DNA of 64,000 nt from CAZIVP01 sp964542915 (GTDB lineage: Bacteria; Calditrichota; Calditrichia; Calditrichales; Calditrichaceae): the NCBI GenBank assembly GCA_964542915.1, contig CAZIVP010000013.1, positions 45,485-109,484 of the forward strand, given 5' to 3'. Positions 9,178-18,437 of this stretch are shown here, piece after piece. The position numbers and the translations under genes are program-made. How positions within the stretch are numbered: position 1 is the first letter of the stretch; each line of letters opens with the position of its first letter. The notes beneath the pieces are model-generated. The model did not search any database, was not told the origin of the DNA, and worked only from the letters and a program-made list of their open reading frames with translations.

Positions 9178-9613
9178 ACCGGTTGTTGCAATTATTTTGT
9201 ATTACATCCACACAATTGATTATAGTATCGGATTTGAGATTTAGAATCGGTTGAAAAATATAAATTTTTAAATGCTATGGAGCAAGTTAAAACAACAGGC
9301 GTAAAGCCCTATATGCATCAGACCAGGTATAAAGCTCAATGGAGGCATTTATTTGCATTTAATGATTTATCGGATTCATAGCATGATTTTATTTTTATTG
9401 TTGGATTAATTGCTAATGAGCTTTTATACATTTTGGAAGTGAACATTAAAAAATGTATGAATTCCGGAACAAAATGTACCGACATGCATAAAAGTGAAAA
9501 AAAATAACAAAAAGGCGCCTTTTTATTTGACACATCTGAGTACTTTTTTTAGCTTCAAATTCTTCAGGAAATAACATTTGAACTTGAGTTTAAAACAATG
9601 AAGGAGTTTAGTG
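9178..9613. other. Intergenic region before gap with a palindrome
   Basis: This AT-rich spacer lies between the leftward purine operon and the rightward glycolytic genes and must contain both promoters. I see no convincing ORF. The notable parts are a 16-base perfect palindrome at 9509-9524 and a TTGACA box just after it, listed separately. Confidence 0.5.
9509..9555 (+). promoter_or_regulatory. Probable gap promoter with palindromic operator
   Basis: The perfect palindrome AAAAAGGCGCCTTTTT (9509-9524) is followed by TTGACA at 9527-9532 and, after 17 bases, a weak -10 candidate TAGCTT (9550-9555). The position suggests an operator touching the -35 box. The palindrome could also act as a bidirectional terminator. 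Confidence 0.4.
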
Positions 9614-10615
9614 ATGAGTGTACGTGTTGCTATTAATGGTTTCGGAAGAATTGGTCGGCTGGTTTTTAAGGCAGCCCAGGATGATAAAGACATAGAAGTT
9701 GTGGCCATAAATGATTTAACTGATTCGCAAACCCTAGCACATCTGTTGAAATATGACTCGGTCCACGGACGTTATCCTGTTCCTGTGAGGGCGGAAGGCG
9801 ATCAACTGATTGCCGGTAATCGAAGCGCAAAAGTATTTGCTGAGAAAGACCCTGCGAACCTTCCCTGGAAAGATTTGAATGTGGACATCGTGGTGGAATC
9901 GACAGGCGTATTTCGAACGCGTGCTCAAAACGAGAAGCATTTGAACGCCGGCGCCAAAAAGGTTGTATTAACCGTTCCTGCCAAGGATGATATTGATAAC
10001 ACGGTTGTAAAAGGTGTAAATGACGATACATTAAAAGCCTCTGATAAGATTATTTCAAATGCTTCCTGCACTACGAACTGTTTGGCGCCCGTGGCAAAAG
10101 TTCTGCACGAGCAATTTGGTATAAAACGCGGCCTGATGACAACTATCCATTCTTATACGAATGATCAACGGATTCTTGATTTGCCGCACAAGGATTTGCG
10201 CCGTGCACGAGCGGCGGCTGTTAACATGATTCCGACAACGACCGGAGCGGCTCGCGCTGTCGGTAAAGTCATACCGGATTTGAACGGTAAATTGGACGGT
10301 ATGGCCATTCGTGTTCCAACCAGCGATGGATCTTTGGTTGATCTGGTAGCCGAATTGGAGAAAGATGCCAGCGTGGAAGATATCAACAAAGCGATGAAAG
10401 AAGCTGCCGAGGGCAGCCTGAAAGGCGTTTTGGAATATTGCGAGGATCCCATTGTTTCCACGGATATCGTGGGCAATCCCAGTTCAAGCATTTTTGACAG
10501 CCTCACCACGGCTGCAATGGGCGGCAATTTTGTAAAGGTATTGTCCTGGTATGACAACGAATGGGGTTATTCAAACCGTACCCTTGACCTTGTAAAAATG
10601 CTGGCACAATTATAA
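9614..10615 (+). CDS. gap: Glyceraldehyde-3-phosphate dehydrogenase
   Basis: This 333-residue tetrameric enzyme of glycolysis converts glyceraldehyde-3-phosphate to 1,3-bisphosphoglycerate. The Rossmann start is VAINGFGRIGRLVFKA. The catalytic Cys is in SNASCTTNCLAPV. TTIHSYTNDQ includes the active-site His, and WYDNEWGYSNR lies near the C terminus. AAGGAG at 9600 has ideal spacing to the ATG at 9614; a GTG at 9611 is possible but too close. The gene is followed by a terminator, then pgk and tpiA in pathway order. Confidence 0.97.
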   Translation: MSVRVAINGFGRIGRLVFKAAQDDKDIEVVAINDLTDSQTLAHLLKYDSVHGRYPVPVRAEGDQLIAGNRSAKVFAEKDPANLPWKDLNVDIVVESTGVFRTRAQNEKHLNAGAKKVVLTVPAKDDIDNTVVKGVNDDTLKASDKIISNASCTTNCLAPVAKVLHEQFGIKRGLMTTIHSYTNDQRILDLPHKDLRRARAAAVNMIPTTTGAARAVGKVIPDLNGKLDGMAIRVPTSDGSLVDLVAELEKDASVEDINKAMKEAAEGSLKGVLEYCEDPIVSTDIVGNPSSSIFDSLTTAAMGGNFVKVLSWYDNEWGYSNRTLDLVKMLAQL

Positions 10616-10640
10616 GTAAACCCATATACAAAACATGATT

Positions 10641-10670
10641 GAGGCTATCCGAGGATAGCCTCTTTTTTTT
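10641..10670 (+). terminator. Rho-independent terminator between gap and pgk
   Basis: A perfect ten-pair stem GAGGCTATCC/GGATAGCCTC with a two-base loop is followed by a long T run. It would make gap transcripts end before pgk, or attenuate read-through into it. Confidence 0.9.
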
Positions 10671-10705
10671 GTAAACCCTTTGGTATGAAATCCGGGAGAA
10701 GTGTT

Positions 10706-11902
10706 ATGGCGAAAATGACAATCGATCAGATGGATTTAAAAGGAAAGAAAGTACTTATACGGTGCGATTTTAATGTACCGCTCGATGAAAATCGAAACAT
10801 CACCGATGACGGCCGTATCATCGCCTCGTTGCCCACCATTAAAAAAGTACTGGACGAGGGCGCAAGTGCGGTGTTGTGCAGCCACCTGGGACGCCCGAAA
10901 GGTAAATTCGATGAGGCGCTAACGTTAGAGCCGGTAGCCGCTCGTTTGCGCGAACTTTTAGGCGTTAAAGTTATCATGGCTCCGGATTCGGTGGGGGAAG
11001 AGGTGCTCAAATTGAAAGAGGATCTTAAAAGCGGTGAAATTTTATTACTTGAAAATCTACGGTTCCATGACGGTGAAAAAAATAACGATCCGGACTTTGC
11101 ACGACAACTGGCAGAGGGTGTTGATCTTTATATTAATGATGCGTTTGGAACGGCGCATCGCGCTCATGCTTCCACTGAAGGCGTAACCCGCTATTTTGAA
11201 AAGACGGCCGCCGGTTATTTGATTGAAAAGGAATTGAAGTTTTTGGGCAAAGCCATCGAAAATCCTCAGCGACCAATGATCGCGATTTTAGGTGGCGCTA
11301 AAATCTCCGGCAAAATCGATGTTATAAAAAATTTGATGACTAAGGTGGATACACTTATTATCGGCGGCGGAATGGCCTATACTTTTTTCAAAGCCATGGG
11401 CTATGAAATAGGACAATCTTTATTGGAAGAGGATAAACTCAATCTGGCGAAAGAAATCATCGAGGAAGTTAAACAAAAAGATATGCGGTTTATGTTGGCC
11501 GACGATATCAAAGTTGCACGGGAATTTAAAAATGACACGGAAACAAAAGTTGTAGAGGTCGATCAAATTCCGGCCGATTTTATGGGGCTTGACATAGGTC
11601 CCAAAACAATGGAGAAATTCTCCAAAGAAATCAAAAAGGCCAAAACCATTGTATGGAATGGCCCGGTGGGGGTATTTGAAATGCCTAATTTTGCAAACGG
11701 AACCCGCAAAATTGCGGAGGCGATTGCGGAGGCAACCGACCGCGGGGCGATCAGCGTAATCGGCGGGGGCGATTCGGCTTCGGCTATCCGGCAATTTGGC
11801 CTGGAAGAACGATTCACGCACATTTCCACCGGAGGCGGCGCCTCACTGGAATTTTTGGAAGGTAAAGAATTACCGGGGATTGCCGCCCTGAGTGACGTTT
11901 AA
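10706..11902 (+). CDS. pgk: Phosphoglycerate kinase
   Basis: This is a 398-residue two-domain kinase transferring phosphate from 1,3-bisphosphoglycerate to ADP. Visible signatures are LIRCDFNVPLD near the N terminus, SHLGRPKG, YINDAFGTAHR, and the nucleotide-binding end VIGGGDSASA with STGGGASLEFLEGK. I chose the ATG at 10706 because GGGAGA lies just before it; an in-frame ATG at 10685 would add seven residues without a clear ribosome site. tpiA follows with almost no gap. Confidence 0.97.
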   Translation: MAKMTIDQMDLKGKKVLIRCDFNVPLDENRNITDDGRIIASLPTIKKVLDEGASAVLCSHLGRPKGKFDEALTLEPVAARLRELLGVKVIMAPDSVGEEVLKLKEDLKSGEILLLENLRFHDGEKNNDPDFARQLAEGVDLYINDAFGTAHRAHASTEGVTRYFEKTAAGYLIEKELKFLGKAIENPQRPMIAILGGAKISGKIDVIKNLMTKVDTLIIGGGMAYTFFKAMGYEIGQSLLEEDKLNLAKEIIEEVKQKDMRFMLADDIKVAREFKNDTETKVVEVDQIPADFMGLDIGPKTMEKFSKEIKKAKTIVWNGPVGVFEMPNFANGTRKIAEAIAEATDRGAISVIGGGDSASAIRQFGLEERFTHISTGGGASLEFLEGKELPGIAALSDV

Positions 11903-11923
11903 ATGATTAAACAGGGAGCAGTT

Positions 11924-12691
11924 ATGGAACGCAAAATCATTATTGCCGGAAATTGGAAAATGCATAAGACCAATATGGAAGCCCTGCAATTGGTGAAGCA
12001 AATCCGTTTAAAAAGCACCAATATCCATAAAACCGGTATTATAATTTGTCCGCCTTTTACAGCCCTTAGTCTGGTTAACGAGCTGATAAAAGATTCCGGG
12101 ATCGGCTTGGGCGCCCAAAATATGCACTGGGAAAAAGAAGGTGCGTTTACCGGTGAAATAAGCGCGGGTATGATAAAGAGCACGGGCGCTTCGTACGTAA
12201 TTCTCGGGCATTCCGAACGGCGACAGTATTTTGGCGAGCGTGATGAAACGATCAATAAAAAAATAATTACAGCTCTGGATAATGGGTTAAAACCCATCGT
12301 ATGTGTCGGAGAAACGCTTGAACAGCGTGAAAATAACGAAACCCGGGATGTGGTTAGCCGTCAGGTTTCCGGAGCGTTAAAGGATTTAACCGCCGAACAG
12401 CTTGGTCATATCATTCTGGCATACGAACCGGTATGGGCTATTGGAACGGGAAAAACCGCTACACCGGAGCAGGCGCAGGGAGTGCATCATCAAATTCGTA
12501 ACCTCATCGCAAAATTGTTTGACGCTGAAACCTCTGCAAAACTGATCATCCAATACGGTGGCAGCGTTAAGCCCGCTAATGCCGAAGCTCTTTTGCACCA
12601 GGAGGATATCGATGGCGCACTTGTTGGAGGCGCCTGTTTGAAAGCCGATGCTTTTTCGGAGATTATTCATACGGCTGAGGGGCTGCAATAA
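11924..12691 (+). CDS. tpiA: Triosephosphate isomerase
   Basis: This 255-residue TIM barrel interconverts dihydroxyacetone phosphate and glyceraldehyde-3-phosphate. It shows IAGNWKMHK (catalytic Lys), ILGHSERR (catalytic His), AYEPVWAIGTG (catalytic Glu and the flexible loop) and QYGGSVKP (phosphate binding). The ATG at 11924 is preceded by CAGGGA and is preferred over the in-frame ATG at 11903 that follows the pgk stop directly. It forms a pgk-tpiA transcription unit. Confidence 0.96.
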   Translation: MERKIIIAGNWKMHKTNMEALQLVKQIRLKSTNIHKTGIIICPPFTALSLVNELIKDSGIGLGAQNMHWEKEGAFTGEISAGMIKSTGASYVILGHSERRQYFGERDETINKKIITALDNGLKPIVCVGETLEQRENNETRDVVSRQVSGALKDLTAEQLGHIILAYEPVWAIGTGKTATPEQAQGVHHQIRNLIAKLFDAETSAKLIIQYGGSVKPANAEALLHQEDIDGALVGGACLKADAFSEIIHTAEGLQ

Positions 12692-12906
12692 AATGAGTCT
12701 GTTTTAAAGGCTGAACAAGTCATATACCGTATCGGATTATAAGAGCCCGAAAAAGGTTTCAAGAGCTGAATGCAGATAAAATCGGAAAGAATATCGAATT
12801 TATGCCTATTACGGTAGGAAAATCGACGACGAAAAATTGCCAAACATTAAATTATTATTTAAATTAAAAGTTTCGATAATAAAGAAAAGTAAAGTATTGA
12901 GGCCTT

Positions 12907-13278
12907 ATGTATACGTTTTTGTTGATATTGTTTGTTCTGCTGAGTATCACGATGGTGATTGTGATATTGCTGCAAGCGGGTAAAGGAAAAGGGTTAGCCG
13001 GCGCCATCGGAGGCGGCGGCGGTGGCGGAGCCGGCGGTTCTATTTTCGGGGGGCGCGGTGCTGCTGACTTTTTGAGTAAAGCAACGGCCTGGATTGCTGC
13101 CGTGTACATGGGATTGGCGCTGATTATAGGCATCATTTATAAATCCAATACCGAACAGGCGCGACAAAGTTTGATTGAACAACGTTTGCAGGAACAACAA
13201 CAAGCGCCGTCTGCCGATTTACCGCTAGCTCCGGTAGAACCTCAGCCGCAGCAGCAACAAAACGAAAGCGGTAATTAA
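12907..13278 (+). CDS. secG: Protein translocase subunit SecG
   Basis: This 123-residue inner-membrane protein has two transmembrane helices (about residues 2-22 and 53-75) joined by a glycine-rich loop with a run of nine or so Gly, typical of SecG. A Gln- and Pro-rich cytoplasmic tail follows, longer than in E. coli. SecG associates with SecYE and helps SecA-driven export. It directly precedes tRNA-Leu, an arrangement common in many bacteria. Confidence 0.9.
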   Translation: MYTFLLILFVLLSITMVIVILLQAGKGKGLAGAIGGGGGGGAGGSIFGGRGAADFLSKATAWIAAVYMGLALIIGIIYKSNTEQARQSLIEQRLQEQQQAPSADLPLAPVEPQPQQQQNESGN

Positions 13279-13293
13279 ACGAGGCGTTTAAGC

Positions 13294-13378
13294 GCTGGAG
13301 TGGTGGAACTGGTAGACACGCTATCTTGAGGGGGTAGTGGGCGAGATGCCCGTGCGGGTTCAAATCCCGCCTCCAGCA
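13294..13378 (+). tRNA. tRNA-Leu, anticodon GAG
   Basis: An 85-base class II tRNA. The acceptor stem is GCTGGAG/CTCCAGC with discriminator A. The anticodon stem CTATC/GGTAG encloses the loop TTGAGGG, giving anticodon GAG (Leu, CUY codons). A long variable arm follows, and the T arm is GCGGG-TTCAAAT-CCCGC. CCA is not encoded. Confidence 0.95.
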
Positions 13379-13385
13379 CGATACA

Positions 13386-13415
13386 AGCATCCCACCGATT
13401 GGGATGCTTTTTTTT
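13386..13415 (+). terminator. Rho-independent terminator after tRNA-Leu
   Basis: AGCATCCCA and TGGGATGCT form a nine-pair stem with a five-base loop, followed by seven or more T's. It lies eight bases after the tRNA. Confidence 0.9.
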
Positions 13416-13437
13416 ACAGCGGAGGGAGGCCGGATTA

Positions 13438-14010
13438 TTGTTCGAATTTTTACTGCAACTGGACACCCAACTTTTCCTGTTTTTTAATGCAACCCTTGCG
13501 AATCCCGTTTTTGATTTCATAATGCCTATTGTAACCGATAAATACTCATGGTTGCCGGTTTGGGCTGCGCTCCTTGTTGGCCTTAGCTGGAAAGGGGGAT
13601 CCCGGGGCCGGTGGGTTTTGGTTATTGTAATTGTTGCTGTGGGTTTTGCCGATTTAACGGTCAATCAATTATTTAAGCCCATGATCGACCGTGTAAGGCC
13701 CTGTAATGTGGTGGAGGGAACGCATCTGGTTATCGGTAAAAAATCATCGCCATCTATGCCGTCTTCCCATGCAGCTAATTTTTTTACGGTCGCAACCGTT
13801 TTTTCGTATTTCTATCGCCAATATCAGTTCTATTTCTGGTTTTTTGCGGCGTTGGTGGCATATTCGCGTATAGCACTGGGCGTCCATTACCCGTTTGATG
13901 TGCTTGCCGGAGCCGTTTACGGCGCATTGGCAGCATTACTATGGATTTATCTGATACGTTGGATATTAATGTGGAGCGGCTACAATCTGACCATCCAAAG
14001 ACTAACCTAA
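13438..14010 (+). CDS. PAP2-family membrane phosphatase
   Basis: This ~190-residue integral membrane protein carries the three acid-phosphatase motifs: KPMIDRVRP (K-x6-RP), PSSHAANFF (PSxH) and SRIALGVHYPFDVLAG (SR-x5-H-x3-D), between hydrophobic helices. Such enzymes dephosphorylate lipids such as undecaprenyl pyrophosphate or phosphatidylglycerophosphate on the outer side of the inner membrane. I place the start at TTG 13438, eight bases after GGAGGGAGG. Reading frames opening earlier would begin inside the tRNA terminator. Substrate is not decidable from sequence. Confidence 0.85.
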   Translation: MFEFLLQLDTQLFLFFNATLANPVFDFIMPIVTDKYSWLPVWAALLVGLSWKGGSRGRWVLVIVIVAVGFADLTVNQLFKPMIDRVRPCNVVEGTHLVIGKKSSPSMPSSHAANFFTVATVFSYFYRQYQFYFWFFAALVAYSRIALGVHYPFDVLAGAVYGALAALLWIYLIRWILMWSGYNLTIQRLT

Positions 14011-14134
14011 ACTAAATGGGAATCGTAAGGCGCTTTAACCTAAAAAAAGAGCCTTTTACGGCAGATAAAAACGCAAGCTCGACTTTCTTTTTAAATTCTC
14101 ATTACTTATATTGCCCACTTTTTAGGAGGCATTA

Positions 14135-15151
14135 TTGAGAACGTCTACAGCATATAAAACGATTGCCGGCGAGATTTTAGAATTCATTAAAAGCGGTGAT
14201 AACTTTCTCCTCTCCGCACATATCAATGCCGACGGCGACGCCATTGCCTCGGTGATTGCTATGAAGTTATTCCTTTCAAAGATGGATAAACGATCGGTGA
14301 TCGTCTTAAGCGATCAACGTGTAGATAACCGTTTTCGCTATCTTAAACATTTTGATGACATCCTGTCATATTCAACGGATCTTGATTTAAAACCGTATCT
14401 GCCATCGGGAAAAATAGAACATGCCATTTTTCTCGACGTACCCGGACTTAAGCGTTTGGGAGATGTTTCCAGGCTAGTGCCGGCTCCGGAAAATGTTGTT
14501 AAAATAGACCACCACCCGTCGGAGGATCGGCTCGCCGAGATTGAATGGGTGGACGAATACGCATCGTCCACAACAGCAATGGTCTACGAGATACTCGAAT
14601 TATCGGACATAGCTATCGATAAACAAATGGCCAGCGCCATATATACGGGCATTGTTTATGATACGGGCCGTTTTTCATTTTCCAATACCGGTGCTCGTGA
14701 TTTATATATTTGTGCTCGTATGGTAGAGGCGGGAGCGGATGCGCCGGAGCTGACCAATCGTATTTTTTTTGAGAACAGTTTTAATGCATTAAAAACCATA
14801 GGTAAGGGTCTGTGTTCGCTTGAAAATCATCTTGATGGTATGGTAAACGTCATTTATCTGAGTCATAAAGATATGACTCAAAGTAATTACGAAGAAATTG
14901 AAGAATTAGCGAATTACAGCGTCGCCATCCGCGGCGGCAAGATCGGTCTGTTCATCCGGGAAATTAAACCAAATTTCCATAAGGTGAGTTTTCGCTCGAA
15001 ATCTAATGTGGATGTCAATGTGGTGGCGAAAGCGTTTAATGGCGGCGGTCATTCGAAAGCGGCCGGTTGCCGTCTGGAAGGAAGTAAAGACGATGTTATT
15101 CAAAAAATTTTAAAAGAGATTCAAAAACAAATCGATTCGAACGAGAATTAA
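14135..15151 (+). CDS. DHH/DHHA1 phosphoesterase, NrnA-like
   Basis: This 338-residue cytoplasmic protein has a DHH domain (SAHINADGDAIASV; FLDVPG; KIDHHPSED) and a C-terminal DHHA1 domain ending FNGGGHSKAAGC. NrnA-type enzymes degrade nanoRNA and/or dephosphorylate pAp, and some cleave cyclic-dinucleotide products (pApA). The start is TTG at 14135, six bases after AGGAGG. It stands alone between two non-coding stretches. Confidence 0.88.
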   Translation: MRTSTAYKTIAGEILEFIKSGDNFLLSAHINADGDAIASVIAMKLFLSKMDKRSVIVLSDQRVDNRFRYLKHFDDILSYSTDLDLKPYLPSGKIEHAIFLDVPGLKRLGDVSRLVPAPENVVKIDHHPSEDRLAEIEWVDEYASSTTAMVYEILELSDIAIDKQMASAIYTGIVYDTGRFSFSNTGARDLYICARMVEAGADAPELTNRIFFENSFNALKTIGKGLCSLENHLDGMVNVIYLSHKDMTQSNYEEIEELANYSVAIRGGKIGLFIREIKPNFHKVSFRSKSNVDVNVVAKAFNGGGHSKAAGCRLEGSKDDVIQKILKEIQKQIDSNEN

Positions 15152-15738
15152 AGTTCGGGTTTTTCCCGGGCGATTCGTATTATTTAGATGAATACCATTC
15201 TTGAAAATATGTTTTACATTTATAAATATGATAATGATCGATTCGATTTTACTTTATAACGGTGACCACGGATTTCGCTTTAGATGTTTTATCGCCTGGT
15301 GGGTACGTTTTAAAATAAGAATACGATCGAAGCCGATAAATGCGTAAAAAACATTTTATGTTTAACCATAACTGTCCGATTTAATCATGTAGCGGCAGCA
15401 TAAGGTTCCGTTATTACAAACGAATGGAACCAGTTTGCAACAGCCAAGTTTAATCGATCAGAACGTTGTTTACAGGCATATCTGCGGTTTGTATAAAATA
15501 TTCACAAGATTCCTTGACAGTTATTTTGTAAGAACGTATATTCACTGCAACTTATCTTGTTTTTTAACAAGTCGTTGCGTTTGGCCTTCTTAATATTTGA
15601 TCTTTTTATTACAAAAGCGTGATTTTGTATTCGTTAAATAGAAGAGAACGACTGTTTAATATGTTAGTAAAATAAGTTTATCTTTTTTTAATCGTTCTGG
15701 ACTGCAAGTGTCATAAAGCGAGATTCGGGAGTTTAGCG
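15152..15738. other. AT-rich non-coding region with promoter
   Basis: 587 bases without a convincing ORF on either strand. The right part holds a good promoter (15514-15542), which would give the downstream TPR gene a 5' untranslated leader of nearly 190 bases. I see no recognisable riboswitch or strong terminator in it. The left part carries no feature I can support. Confidence 0.5.
15514..15542 (+). promoter_or_regulatory. Sigma70-type promoter for the TPR gene
   Basis: TTGACA at 15514-15519 and TATATT at 15537-15542 are separated by exactly 17 bases. The same pair of hexamers at the same spacing stands before the gene at 20456, which supports this as the local housekeeping promoter pattern. 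Confidence 0.65.
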
Positions 15739-16938
15739 ATGGAGACATACCAGCTCTATTTATTATCTATTTATTTAAAAAAATGGTCTTATACCGATAA
15801 CCGAATAGCGATTAACTATTCTTTTTGCTATGAATACGGTTATGCGCGTCAGCGCATCGAAATGCGTATCGGTGCCCCGGCCAATCTACTCAATGAAATT
15901 CTAAGCCATCTGTTTTCGAAAGCCAAAGAGGAGATACACAAGCGGGAGCTCCTCAATAATCCAGCGGTGGAATTGAATACCATTAATATCCAGCTTGTGA
16001 ATGATCCTGAGGTAAAGCGCAAGTTAACACTCTATCTTACAAAGATTCTAAAAGAATTTAACTACAATAAACGTTCCCGTGGTAAGTCGCGTATGATTTC
16101 CACGCGCAGCCTGGATTTTTTCTACAATGATTATGAGTATGAGGCCTTGGAAGATCATATTAAATTTTATGTTCACCTCAACCGCGGTATCAATAAAATG
16201 AATGGCGATCTTTGGTCCAATGCTGTGGATGATTTTACACTTGCCTTGCAATTTAAACCGCGTGATGTAACCGCCAATAAGCAGATCGCCATGGCTCTGC
16301 AAAAGTTGGGCGAATACGAAAAAGCGATTGATCATCTCATCGTCTGTGCTGAGGAAGACCGTAGCCCGGACAGTTTAAAAGAACTGGCCAGTGCCTATGT
16401 ACACATTGATGAATTCTCAAAAGCTGAGAATATATTCAAACAAATTGAAAAAGAGTTTGAAGAACCGAAAGTAGTTACATTTGGCCGGGCACAGCTACGA
16501 TTCAGGAAAGGGAAAGGATTTAAGCAGCTTTTGGATCGTATTTATCGTGACGACCCAACCTGGCTTCAGGAAAAAATTAAAAACGAGTGGGACTTTAAAC
16601 TCCCTTCCCATGCTCAGTATGAGGAGTGTATGTGGAACGCCGCAACTGCTGCGCGGTATCTCGGTTTTGATCGTCCGTTTGATCTGACTAAACGAGCCTT
16701 CAATGATGAACTTCCTTCTTATTTTGATTCGGAACGTGGTACCATACGTTTTGTAAAAGCCGAACTGGATGCCTGGGTGGAACTGATGAACCGATATAAA
16801 ATCGACGGCGAAGAGTACCAAATCTATGAAAATCGCCTGAGTAAAGAGGAACTGGAGCGCACCAAATTGCCTAAAGGGCGTAAATCGCAAACCCAGAAGC
16901 GCGAATCCAACCTCAAACCGACGGAAACCGTAATTTAA
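15739..16938 (+). CDS. TPR-repeat protein of unknown role
   Basis: This 399-residue protein has no signal peptide. The first ~130 residues are of unknown fold. Residues about 150-260 hold TPR-like units (YVHLNRGINKMNGDLWSNAV, ANKQIAMALQKLGEYEKAI, LKELASAYVHIDEFSKAENI). A helical C-terminal domain follows, then a basic Lys/Arg/Thr-rich tail. It is likely a cytoplasmic scaffold. I do not recognise the whole-length family. It precedes a radical SAM gene by 77 bases on the same strand. Confidence 0.65.
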   Translation: METYQLYLLSIYLKKWSYTDNRIAINYSFCYEYGYARQRIEMRIGAPANLLNEILSHLFSKAKEEIHKRELLNNPAVELNTINIQLVNDPEVKRKLTLYLTKILKEFNYNKRSRGKSRMISTRSLDFFYNDYEYEALEDHIKFYVHLNRGINKMNGDLWSNAVDDFTLALQFKPRDVTANKQIAMALQKLGEYEKAIDHLIVCAEEDRSPDSLKELASAYVHIDEFSKAENIFKQIEKEFEEPKVVTFGRAQLRFRKGKGFKQLLDRIYRDDPTWLQEKIKNEWDFKLPSHAQYEECMWNAATAARYLGFDRPFDLTKRAFNDELPSYFDSERGTIRFVKAELDAWVELMNRYKIDGEEYQIYENRLSKEELERTKLPKGRKSQTQKRESNLKPTETVI

Positions 16939-17015
16939 CCGGTTTGCTGGAAATTGCAGGCATGAACACGTCGTTAATACCGTGAGCAGTATGTTCGCCG
17001 GGCGGTTTCAACACT

Positions 17016-18437
17016 ATGAATAAGAAGTTGCTCCTCATAAATCCCTGGATATATGATTTTACGGCTTATGATTTGTGGAGTAAACCGCTTGGTTTGCTCT
17101 ATATAGCCTCATTCCTGAGAAACCTCGGATTTGAAATTCGATATATTGATTGCTTGGATCAATACGCACCTAATGATAATCATACGAAACCTGTTCGAAA
17201 GAAAAGATACGGTGCAGGCCCTTATCCGCGCACGGTTGTGGAAAAACCGTCTGTTTTAAAGCACGTCCCGCGTCGCTATGCCCGCTACGGTATCAGCGAA
17301 ACAGCCTTTGTTGAACAGTTGCGCAATCATAACGATGCCGACGCGGTGTTGGTTACCTCTATAATGACGTATTGGTATCTTGGTGTGAAGCACGTTGTTC
17401 AATTAGTAAGAGAGCATTTACCACATGCGCCCGTCATATTGGGTGGTATTTATGCCACGTTAATGCCGCAACACGCTGACGAAGTAATCGCGCCGGACCA
17501 TGTGGTAACCGGACCGGGCGAACGAAAAGTACTTCATATTTTGGAAGATCGATTTCAATGCAAAACGGACTCTACCCAATTGCCCCAATCCCTAAATGAT
17601 TATCCGTATCCCGCCTTTGATTTGGTCAACCATCCCGATTACCTTGTAATAATAACCGCGCGGGGTTGTCCTTACGATTGTTCTTTTTGTGCGCAGAAAC
17701 ATATTTCAATGCCGTTTACGCAGCGATCGCCCCAAAATGTTGTGGATGAAATACAAAGCCATTTTCATAAATATCGCGTACACGATTTCGCGTTTTACGA
17801 CGATGCACTCTTTATAGGACGAAGACGGCACATCAAACCCATTTTGGAACGTGTAATCGGGGCGAACTTGCCGGTACGGTTCCATTCGCCCAATGGTTTA
17901 TTTGCTAAACTGATTGACCCTGAACTGGCGCGTTTGATGTATGAAAGCAGCTTTAAAACGATTCGTTTGAGCTTCGAGACCTCCAACGAAGAGAGGCGAC
18001 GGGATATGTATTCCAAAGTGAATAACGAGGAAATGATCCGGGCGGTCGAAAATCTGCATCAAGCCGGATACCGACGTAAAGACATTGAAGCTTATGTACT
18101 CATGGGATTACCCGGCCAACCGCTGGAAGAAGTAATCGCGAGTATCATCTTTATACATAATCTCGGCGTGCAGGTAAGGTTGGCTTCGTTTTCACCGATA
18201 CCCGGTACACAGGAATTTCAACGTGCCGTGGATGAAGGTAAAATAACCGCAAACGTCGATCCCTTACTAACCAACAAGTCCATATTCCCACTAAGTGAAA
18301 ATGATATGACCTATGAGAACTTTAAAAAAGCGCGATCCTTCAGTCATGTTTTGAACCAAGCTGCCCAGAAAGAGGTCATCCTGTTCGATGATTCAGCCAT
18401 TGGTAGCACGGTCAGACAGGTCGTAAGGCAAATATGA
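17016..18437 (+). CDS. B12-binding-type radical SAM protein
   Basis: This 473-residue protein begins with a cobalamin-binding-like Rossmann region (LLLINPWIYDFTAYD, GLLYIASFLRNLG, APVILGGIYATLMPQ). It continues with a radical SAM barrel whose cluster motif is ARGCPYDCSFCAQ (C-x3-C-x2-C). Such proteins use S-adenosylmethionine and a [4Fe-4S] cluster for methylation, methylthiolation or cyclisation. The substrate is not evident. The stop overlaps the start of a 23S rRNA methyltransferase gene (ATGA), and an SPOUT methyltransferase follows, so an RNA-modification role is plausible but only inferred. Confidence 0.8.
   Translation: MNKKLLLINPWIYDFTAYDLWSKPLGLLYIASFLRNLGFEIRYIDCLDQYAPNDNHTKPVRKKRYGAGPYPRTVVEKPSVLKHVPRRYARYGISETAFVEQLRNHNDADAVLVTSIMTYWYLGVKHVVQLVREHLPHAPVILGGIYATLMPQHADEVIAPDHVVTGPGERKVLHILEDRFQCKTDSTQLPQSLNDYPYPAFDLVNHPDYLVIITARGCPYDCSFCAQKHISMPFTQRSPQNVVDEIQSHFHKYRVHDFAFYDDALFIGRRRHIKPILERVIGANLPVRFHSPNGLFAKLIDPELARLMYESSFKTIRLSFETSNEERRRDMYSKVNNEEMIRAVENLHQAGYRRKDIEAYVLMGLPGQPLEEVIASIIFIHNLGVQVRLASFSPIPGTQEFQRAVDEGKITANVDPLLTNKSIFPLSENDMTYENFKKARSFSHVLNQAAQKEVILFDDSAIGSTVRQVVRQI

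Noticed and set aside
13337..13664. Protein-coding frames overlapping tRNA-Leu
   Set aside because: They cross a well-folded tRNA and its terminator and show no family similarity.
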